NCBI GenBank assembly: GCA_016867055.1
Contig: VGKN01000011.1
Location: 1 to 14,873 of the forward strand
DNA from: Candidatus Omnitrophota bacterium
GTDB lineage: Bacteria > Omnitrophota > Koll11 > VGKN01
DNA: 14,873 nt
Direction of reading: 5' to 3'
Part shown: in pieces, positions 7,348 to 13,000 of the stretch
Position numbering within the stretch: the first letter of the stretch is position 1
Layout of the letters: each line of letters begins with the position of its first letter
Translations under genes and position numbers: made by a program
Notes under the pieces: generated by a model
Told to the model about the DNA's origin: nothing
The model's database searches: none
What the model saw: the letters and a program-made list of their open reading frames with translations, nothing else

Positions 7348-7376
7348 AAAATCCGTCCAGAGGAGACGGATTTTTT
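7348..7376 (+). terminator. Intrinsic terminator after the PilZ gene
   Basis: A perfect 10-bp stem (aaaatccgtc at 7348-7357 and gacggatttt at 7365-7374) with a 7-nt loop is followed by a T-run (7371-7376). It ends the riboswitch/PilZ transcription unit, 30 nt after the stop codon. Confidence 0.93.
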
Positions 7377-7377
7377 A

Positions 7378-7406
7378 TTGACCACAATTTTTTATTATGA
7401 TATAGT
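7378..7406 (+). promoter_or_regulatory. Promoter of gpsA, near-leaderless
   Basis: TTGACC (7378-7383) and TATAGT (7401-7406) have 17-nt spacing. Transcription would begin at about 7413, only some 8 nt before the gpsA ATG, and no Shine-Dalgarno sequence is present. The promoter starts directly after the terminator T-run. Confidence 0.6.
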
Positions 7407-7420
7407 AAATCACCTAACTT

Positions 7421-8425
7421 ATGAAAACTATTGGCATAATAGGCGATGGCGGATGGGGCACAACCTTATCCATCCTTTTATTTAACAAGGGGTTTCGGAT
7501 AAGGGTATGGGGACCTTCTTTAGAGTACATCAATTTTCTGCAGACAAATAGGGAGAACAAAAAGTTTTTGCCGCAAGTAAAGATTCCGGATGAGATTTTA
7601 TTTACAAATGATATTGAGATTATTCTGGACAATGTTGATTATCTAATATTAGCAGTCCCTTCCCAGTATATGAGGGATGTCTTGAATAAAATAAAAAAAC
7701 ACAAATTGCGCTCTTTAAATCTGATTAGTGCCACCAAGGGCATTGAGACAGAGACCTTAAAGAGGATGTCAGAACTGATAACAGAGATTTTAGGCAAGGC
7801 AAGACTTTCTGTGATTTCAGGACCCTCTATTGCATTTGAGGTAGCAAGGGGTTTACCTACTGCTATAGTATGTGCATCAGATGACTCTGAATATATGAGA
7901 GTAATTCAGGAACTGCTTTCAAATGAAAGACTTCGGGTATATACAAATTCTGATGTTATTGGAGTAGAGCTGGGTGGAGCCTTAAAAAACATTATTGCCA
8001 TAGCCTGCGGCATATCCGACGGTTTGGGTTTTGGCACAAATACAAAGGCGGCCCTTTTATGCAGAGGGCTTTCTGAGATAATAAGACTTGGTGTAAAGTT
8101 AGGGGCAAAGCCAGAGACCTTTAGTGGTTTAAGCGGACTTGGGGACTTGGCAACCACCTGTATAAGTTTAAATAGCAGAAACAGGTGGTTGGGCGAGGAG
8201 ATGGCAAAGGGAAGAAAATTAAACACAGTGCTTTCAAGCACCGAGATGGTTGTGGAGGGTGTAAATGCCACCAAAGCTGCGTATAGACTGAGCCAGATTA
8301 ATAACGTAGATATGCCTATAACCAGGGAAGTTTATCAGGTCTTATTTGAAGAAAAATCACCTCTTAAGGCAGTAAGCGATTTAATGACAAGGAAAAGCAA
8401 GGAGGAGTTAGAAGATTTTAGTTAG
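7421..8425 (+). CDS. gpsA: NAD(P)H-dependent glycerol-3-phosphate dehydrogenase
   Basis: This 334-residue cytoplasmic enzyme reduces dihydroxyacetone phosphate to sn-glycerol-3-phosphate for phospholipid synthesis. The N-terminal Rossmann domain carries GDGGWG at 8-13 (GxGxxG), then SGPSIAFEVARG from residue 133. The C-terminal helical domain holds the catalytic Lys189 in GVELGGALKN and the conserved block GLSGLGDLATTC followed by SRNRWLGEEMAKG. Length matches the family. Its product feeds PlsY and PgsA encoded upstream. It is separated from the PilZ unit by a terminator and has its own promoter. The ATG at 7421 gives the standard N-terminus and is nearly leaderless. It is the last core gene before the repeat-rich tRNA region. 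Confidence 0.97.
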   Translation: MKTIGIIGDGGWGTTLSILLFNKGFRIRVWGPSLEYINFLQTNRENKKFLPQVKIPDEILFTNDIEIILDNVDYLILAVPSQYMRDVLNKIKKHKLRSLNLISATKGIETETLKRMSELITEILGKARLSVISGPSIAFEVARGLPTAIVCASDDSEYMRVIQELLSNERLRVYTNSDVIGVELGGALKNIIAIACGISDGLGFGTNTKAALLCRGLSEIIRLGVKLGAKPETFSGLSGLGDLATTCISLNSRNRWLGEEMAKGRKLNTVLSSTEMVVEGVNATKAAYRLSQINNVDMPITREVYQVLFEEKSPLKAVSDLMTRKSKEELEDFS

Positions 8426-8441
8426 AGTTAAACGAGAAAAA

Positions 8442-8508
8442 GTAACAAGTAACTCGTAAATAGGAATTAGTAAATGGCAAAAAAGTCTTGTTACCGATTC
8501 CTAATTCC
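8442..8508 (+). repeat. Interleaved palindromic spacer after gpsA
   Basis: Two 8-bp inverted repeats are interleaved: gtaacaag (8442-8449) with cttgttac (8487-8494), and ggaattag (8463-8470) with ctaattcc (8501-8508). Both pairings at once would make a pseudoknot-like fold. The stretch 8426-8532 contains no credible gene. It looks like the intergenic repeat material of this genome. Confidence 0.5.
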
Positions 8509-8532
8509 CATTTCCTAATAGCTGATTTGTAG

Positions 8533-8561
8533 CGGGGCGTGGCTCAGTTTGGCTAGAGCAC
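8533..8561 (+). pseudogene. Truncated 5' copy of tRNA-Pro
   Basis: These 29 bases are identical to the first 29 bases of the intact tRNA-Pro at 8647-8675, covering the 5' acceptor strand and the whole D arm. The copy stops before the anticodon stem; what follows shows no T-arm or 3' acceptor strand. The offset between copies is 114 bp. It is probably the trace of an insertion or unequal duplication at the tRNA locus. Confidence 0.85.
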
Positions 8562-8646
8562 CTGCGAGTGGTAAACAGAGTGAGACACGAAGTCCCGAGT
8601 GATAGCGAGGGAAATGGGGTTTCCCTCAGCTTGAAGCCCAGCAAAT
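8562..8646 (+). repeat. Palindromic spacer between the truncated and complete tRNA-Pro
   Basis: This non-coding stretch holds a perfect 8-bp hairpin (gagggaaa at 8607-8614, tttccctc at 8620-8627, loop tgggg) and the left arm of the inverted repeat that encloses the tRNA (8622-8639). These two structures share bases 8622-8627 and exclude each other. The reading frame through 8568-8750 is open but overlaps the tRNA and is not regarded as a gene. Confidence 0.6.
8622..8639 (+). repeat. Left arm of inverted repeat enclosing tRNA-Pro
   Basis: The 18-bp arm (tccctcagcttgaagccc) is the exact reverse complement of 8729-8746. Seven bases separate it from the tRNA 5' end. Confidence 0.9.
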
Positions 8647-8724
8647 CGGGGCGTGGCTCAGTTTGGCTAGAGCACTTGAATGGGGTTCAAGGGGTCGACA
8701 GTTCAAGTCTGTCCGCCCCGACCA
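8647..8724 (+). tRNA. tRNA-Pro(GGG)
   Basis: It folds into a full cloverleaf. The acceptor cggggcg (8647-8653) pairs with cgccccg (8714-8720). The D arm is gctc/gagc. The anticodon stem cttga (8675-8679) pairs with tcaag (8687-8691), with a 7-nt loop holding anticodon GGG at 8682-8684. The variable loop has 5 nt. The T arm gacag/ctgtc has loop ttcaagt. Discriminator A73 and an encoded CCA occupy 8721-8724. C1-G72, A73 and G37 after G36 are the usual identity features of bacterial tRNA-Pro. It is flanked by an 18-bp perfect inverted repeat and preceded by a truncated copy of its own 5' half. Confidence 0.96.
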
Positions 8725-8728
8725 TCAA

Positions 8729-8746
8729 GGGCTTCAAGCTGAGGGA
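8729..8746 (+). repeat. Right arm of inverted repeat enclosing tRNA-Pro
   Basis: This is the reverse complement of 8622-8639, placed four bases after the encoded CCA. With the left arm it could form an 18-bp helix stacked outside the tRNA acceptor stem in the precursor RNA, or a cruciform in DNA. Confidence 0.9.
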
Positions 8747-8748
8747 TT

Positions 8749-8835
8749 AATTCGCCTACATGGAAAATCAGGGCGAATTGAACAAGGGGTCAGCAGTTTG
8801 CCGAATGAAGCCTCTCAGGAAGTTATACTTCGGCA
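8749..8835 (+). repeat. Two further palindromes downstream of tRNA-Pro
   Basis: aattcgcc (8749-8756) pairs with ggcgaatt (8772-8779) over a 15-nt loop, and tgccgaa (8799-8805) pairs with ttcggca (8829-8835) over 23 nt. There is no T-run behind either. With 8607-8627 and the tRNA-enclosing repeat they form a chain of palindromes from 8607 to 8835. No gene is supported in this stretch. Confidence 0.5.
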
Positions 8836-8840
8836 TCCCT

Positions 8841-8914
8841 GGAAATTGGTGTCAGGGAAATTGGTGTCAGAACTCAATAACTCAGGGAAATTGGTGTCAG
8901 AACTCAATAACTCA
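8841..8914 (+). repeat. Left-end repeats of the RAYT element: one partial and two full 30-bp copies
   Basis: ggaaattggtgtcag occurs at 8841-8855 (partial copy), followed by two perfect tandem 30-bp units at 8855-8884 and 8885-8914 that contain the same core and continue into aactcaataactca. Bases 8886-8905 are the reverse complement of 9705-9724 at 19 of 20 positions, so these are the left inverted ends of the transposase-bearing unit. Confidence 0.9.
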
Positions 8915-8944
8915 TTATACATAAACAAGATATGTAATAATTAT

Positions 8945-8972
8945 TTGACATAGACTTATCTTCTGCTATAAT
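8945..8972 (+). promoter_or_regulatory. Consensus promoter of the transposase gene, leaderless
   Basis: A perfect TTGACA (8945-8950) and a perfect TATAAT (8967-8972) are 16 nt apart. The expected transcription start falls at about 8979, the A of the ATG, so the mRNA would be leaderless. No Shine-Dalgarno precedes the ATG. Confidence 0.75.
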
Positions 8973-8978
8973 TAATTT

Positions 8979-9680
8979 ATGCCTCGTCCTTTAAGAATAC
9001 ACCTACCAGATTTGACCTATCATGTCTTAAATCGTGGCAATAATCGCCAGATTACCTTTGCCGGAGATAAAGATTATCTACATTACCTGGATATTCTAAG
9101 GAGATACAAAGAGAAGTTTAATTTTAAAATTTTCGCCTACTGCTTGATGAGTAATCATATCCACCTTTTGATAAAGACTTCCCAAGATGGCACAATCAGC
9201 GAAATAATGAAAGCAATTACTATTGCTCATACCCGTTATTATCATAAAAGATATAAAACCACAGGTCATATTTGGCAAGGGAGATTCAGAAGTCCCATTG
9301 TAAGCGATGATGAATATCTTCTTACGCTAATGTGCTATATTGAGCAGAATCCAGTTCGTGCTGGGATAGTTGAACATCCTGAAAGATATCCCTATTCAAG
9401 TTATCATTCTCAGATTAAAATCGAAAAAGATAATCTGATAAATAGAGAAGAAAATCCTGTTTTCTTAGGTCTTGGCAATACAATGGAAGAAAGGATAGAG
9501 AGATATAGAGAATTTGCCTCAAGCCTATTAGATGATGATAAATTAAAACTTATTCATAAAAGTCTAAACGGTCAAATACAATTTTCTTCGGAAAGATTCC
9601 TCAAACAGATAGAAGTATGGTTAGCGATAAGAAAGAAGAGGCGAAGAGGGCGTCCGAGGATAAAGATAATTAATCCATAA
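8979..9680 (+). CDS. REP-associated tyrosine transposase (RAYT), Y1 HUH family
   Basis: This 233-residue single-strand DNA endonuclease/transposase of the IS200-like Y1_Tnp superfamily would nick and rejoin DNA at hairpin-containing ends through a 5'-phosphotyrosine. Visible hallmarks are the N-terminal PRPLRIHLPDLTYHVLNRGN, the HUH pair H60-I61-H62 in LMSNHIHLLIK, the family block HIWQGRFRS at 97-105, and the catalytic Tyr120 in YIEQNPVRAG. The C-terminal 100 residues include a Lys/Arg-rich RKKRRRGRPR tail of AT-hook type, probably for DNA binding. The frame is intact. The gene sits between inverted repeats (8841-8914 and 9705-9724) that are probably its substrates, and has a perfect leaderless promoter. 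RAYT genes are often domesticated single-copy genes, so present mobility is not certain. Confidence 0.93.
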   Translation: MPRPLRIHLPDLTYHVLNRGNNRQITFAGDKDYLHYLDILRRYKEKFNFKIFAYCLMSNHIHLLIKTSQDGTISEIMKAITIAHTRYYHKRYKTTGHIWQGRFRSPIVSDDEYLLTLMCYIEQNPVRAGIVEHPERYPYSSYHSQIKIEKDNLINREENPVFLGLGNTMEERIERYREFASSLLDDDKLKLIHKSLNGQIQFSSERFLKQIEVWLAIRKKRRRGRPRIKIINP

Positions 9681-9704
9681 TTTGTTTAATTACAAGGAAA
9701 TACG

Positions 9705-9724
9705 GAGTTCTGACACCAATTTTC
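9705..9724 (+). repeat. Right inverted end of the RAYT element
   Basis: gagttctgacaccaattttc is the inverse of 8886-8905 with one mismatch. It lies 24 bp after the transposase stop codon and occurs once on this side. Confidence 0.88.
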
Positions 9725-9764
9725 TTGTGGTAAAATAATAAGCGTTCAGTATTTCAAATTAAGC

Positions 9765-9799
9765 ACTAAAGATATAATACTAAAACTTTATCATTTAGT
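9765..9799 (+). promoter_or_regulatory. Candidate promoter and operator of the XRE gene
   Basis: A perfect TATAAT (9773-9778) is bracketed by direct repeats actaaa (9765-9770 and 9779-9784), and tttagt (9794-9799) is the inverse of the second. The -35 region is poor. Repeats around the -10 box are a usual layout for autorepression by an XRE protein; this is inference. Confidence 0.4.
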
Positions 9800-9811
9800 T
9801 AAGTAGAAAAA

Positions 9812-10024
9812 ATGCTTGCCAAGAGACTCAAAGAACTGCGAAGAGAACGCAATTGGACGCAGCAGAAATTAGCTGAAAAGGCCAGCCTCTCTTTTAATGC
9901 AATCACAAAAATAGAACAAGGAGCAGCTGAGCATCCTACGTTGAAAACTTTGCTTAAATTAGCGGATGCATTTGGGATTAGTTTAGATGAGCTGGTGGGA
10001 AGAAATAAGAAACAAAAATTTTAG
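9812..10024 (+). CDS. XRE-family HTH transcriptional regulator
   Basis: This 70-residue protein is essentially one lambda-repressor-like HTH_3 domain (about residues 4-61): LKELRRERNWTQQKLAEKASLSFNAITKIEQG, with the recognition helix around SFNAITKIEQG, then TLKTLLKLADAFGISLDELVG. It has no extra sensor domain. Such small regulators typically repress their own operon by binding an operator at the promoter. The gene is followed after 21 nt by the giant helicase-nuclease gene on the same strand, so it is probably its controller. Candidate operator repeats surround the -10 box upstream. No good Shine-Dalgarno is seen; the ATG choice follows the start of the domain. Confidence 0.93.
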   Translation: MLAKRLKELRRERNWTQQKLAEKASLSFNAITKIEQGAAEHPTLKTLLKLADAFGISLDELVGRNKKQKF

Positions 10025-10045
10025 AGAACCAATTTGAGTTAAAAG

Positions 10046-13000
10046 ATGGTCAATATTGTTGAAGAACGTATTAAAAAGTGGAAAGACAAGCTAATTGATT
10101 TATCTAAGAGAAATAGATTATTAAATTTCCGCCCCACTAAAGTTACTACAATAAAAATTACAGATGAATTGCCTACAGAGATTTTAAGTCTACTTGCGAT
10201 TGAAAATGAAGGAATGGAGTTTTTACCCGTTGCTTCATCAGAAGATGAATTATTTAAAGAAAGTGAAGATAATAAAGAAATAAAAGAAGAGCTATCAATG
10301 GAATTTCAAACATATAAAAAAGAAGAGCTTGAACAAAGATATAGGGATAAGTATTTGCAGACAGATTTAGCTAAAGAGAAGTTACCTAAGAATTTGTTCC
10401 GTATTTATTCTAAGGCCAATTCTGTTATCGAGGAACAGGGCTATAATGTTTTATTTTTATCGCTTGGTTGTTTAGAGTGGTATGAATCAGAAGAATCCAA
10501 CGTTAAATTAAAAGCACCAATAATTCTAGTTCCGGTAGAATTGACGCGCACCTCAGTAAGAAGTAAATTTAAGTTAAAAGTCCATGAAGAAGAACCATTA
10601 ATTCTGAATCCAGCTTTGATCTTAAAGATGCAGAATGATTTTGCAATTACAATAGAACCAATTGATGAGGAACTAGAAAATATAGATCCCCAGCAAATAT
10701 TTTCTCAAATTCAATCGGCTATTAGAAAATTTGATAGATGGAGCGTTACAAATGATATATACCTAAGTCTATTTTCTTTTGCTAAATTTATTATGTATAA
10801 AGATATTGAGAGATTCTTATCTATTTTATTAAATAATCCAGTGATTCGCTTGATTTGTGGTCAACCTGGAGAACAAAAGGTTTCATTAGGATTACTCTTG
10901 GAACAAAAAGAATTAGATAAGATATTGACTCCTCATAAAACTTTTCAGATTTTAGATGCAGACTCAAGTCAGCAGCAGGCAATATTAGCAGTTAAAGAAA
11001 GAAAAAATCTTGTGATTGAAGGTCCTCCTGGAACGGGAAAATCCCAGACGATAGCAAATATAATATCAGAGTTTTTAGCGGATGATAAAAAGGTGCTCTT
11101 TGTCAGTCAAAAGATGGCTGCTTTAGAGGTAGTAAAAAAACGTCTTGATAACAATGGGCTTGGAGATTTTTGCTTAGAGTTACATAGTAGAAAAGCAAAC
11201 AAGAATGAAGTTATAAAAGAATTAGTTAGAGTACTGGAAATGCAAAAGAAGCCAGATCATTCACATGATGACGAAATCACAAAATTAGAAAAACTAAGAA
11301 ATGAGCTCAATAATTATGTTAAAGATATTCATACTCCTTTTGGTAAATTAGAGATGACACCGTATCAGGCCGTTGGAATTATAAATATTCATCCTGAAAT
11401 TCAAGATATTGCTTTTGTTTTTAAGGATTCTCAAGAATGGGATAGGAAAAAATATGATGCAAGCTGCGATTTATTAGATAGCCTAGCAGATATCTTATCA
11501 AAAATTCATAATCCTTTAGAGTATCCGTGGTATGGATCTAAACTAACCAGTATTTATTATCAAGAAAAATTGAGATTAAAAGAAGTAGCGGAATCAATAT
11601 TAAATAATTATTCTATTCTGCAAGACTATATAAAACAACTAGCAAAAGAGACTTTTTTTAAAGAGCCTTCTACGATTGTGGATATTGAGATTCTCATCGA
11701 GGCAAATAAGCTTTTACAAGAATCGCCCCTTGTAACGAAATCGATATTAACAAATGAACGTTGGAATTCATTGTCTTGGGAAATAGAAGATATAATAAAA
11801 AATGTTAAATTTTTTAATGAGTTTAAGGCAGGGCTGAGTACTAAATATAATATTGATAAGTTTATTTCTGACAATATAGAAATTGATTCCCTTATTAATA
11901 GATATTGTCATTATTCCAAAAATCCGTTTTTGTTTTTAACTTCTTCTTTCTGGAGGGACCGTAGCTTATTGAAGAAATATATAATTGGTAAGAAATATAA
12001 ACCCCGCATAAAAGAAATTATTGCTGACTTAGAAAGGATAAAAGAAGGAAAACAAACTTTAGAAAAAATAAACAATAATAAGTTAGGAAGTGAATTGTTT
12101 GGTGAAATATGGAAGGGTAAAGATACAGATTGGGAGTCTTTAGATAACTTTTCAAAGTGGATGGTTAAATTTCGCTATTATGTAATCAAAAAATATTTTA
12201 TGGATAATGTATTTGAAGAGTTAGAAAAGCATAAAATTGATAAAGAAAATTCTCAAATTATTCTAGGTAATTTGTCTAGTGTCTTAAACAAATTAAAAGA
12301 TGATACTAAGTTATTTATTGAACTTACCAAGATAGATGAAATTTTAGCCTTTGGTGCAAAGTATGATGAAGCGTTATTATCAGGCATACTAAAGAAAATT
12401 AATAATATGCGAAATAATATAGACTTAATAGAAGATTGGACAAGATACCAAGAAATCTTAGAAACATGCGAAGAGTTTGGCTTAAAAGATTTTGTTAATA
12501 AGGTTCTGTCAATAAAAATACCTATAGAAAAAATAGTTGATACATTTAAATGTCAATTTTTGAGGTGTTGGTTAGATGTAGCTTTTTTAGAAAGAGCCTC
12601 TTTAAAAAGGTTCCGTGGTGAAGATCATGAAAAATTAATACAAAAATTTTGTGAGCTTGATAAGAAACAAATAGAATTAGCAAAAATACGAATTCAACAT
12701 AAGCTTTCTGGAAAATTCGATACTACTTACACGCCTTCTTATACACCTTCTAAAGGGTCTGAATTAGGTATTTTGTTGCGAGAATCACGGAAAACACGGG
12801 CGCATATGCCAATTAGAAAGTTTTTTGAACAAGCCCCGAATGTTGTTATAAATCTTAAGCCTTGCCTTATGATGAGTCCTTTAACAGTAGCTCAATTCTT
12901 GAATCCAGAATTAATTAAATTTGATTTAGTTATATTTGATGAAGCTAGTCAAATACCACCAGAAGACAGTATTGGTGCAATATTGAGGGGCAGGCAAGTT

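Larger units (their letters stand above)
8841..9724 (+). mobile_element. Candidate RAYT/Y1-type insertion element
   Basis: A REP-associated tyrosine transposase gene is bracketed by inverted copies of a 20-bp sequence (left within 8841-8914, right 9705-9724, 19/20 match). The unit is about 0.88 kb. I see no clear target-site duplication, as expected for HUH enzymes. Element borders are inferred from the repeats and are uncertain on the left, where the end sequence is present two and a half times. Confidence 0.65.

Noticed and set aside
7906..8274. Antisense 122-codon frame opposite gpsA
   Set aside because: It lies wholly within a clear gpsA coding region on the other strand, with Pro/Ser-rich shadow composition and no promoter or ribosome-binding site.
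8533..8646. A first complete tRNA-Pro interrupted by an intron
   Set aside because: No 3' anticodon strand, T arm or acceptor strand follows before the second, complete tRNA begins.
8568..8750. Open reading frame of 60 codons across the tRNA-Pro locus
   Set aside because: It runs straight through the intact tRNA and both inverted-repeat arms. Its composition is set by those structures, and it has no ribosome-binding site. It may at most contain the tail of a lost gene.
8841..8914. Short direct repeats resembling a CRISPR array
   Set aside because: The two full 30-bp units are directly adjacent with no spacers, no cas genes are present, and the core reappears inverted behind the transposase, so they are transposon ends.
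8663..8953. Open reading frame of 96 codons starting inside the tRNA
   Set aside because: It starts within the tRNA and ends in the tandem repeats, which give a repeated SGKLVSELNNS peptide. There is no support as a gene.
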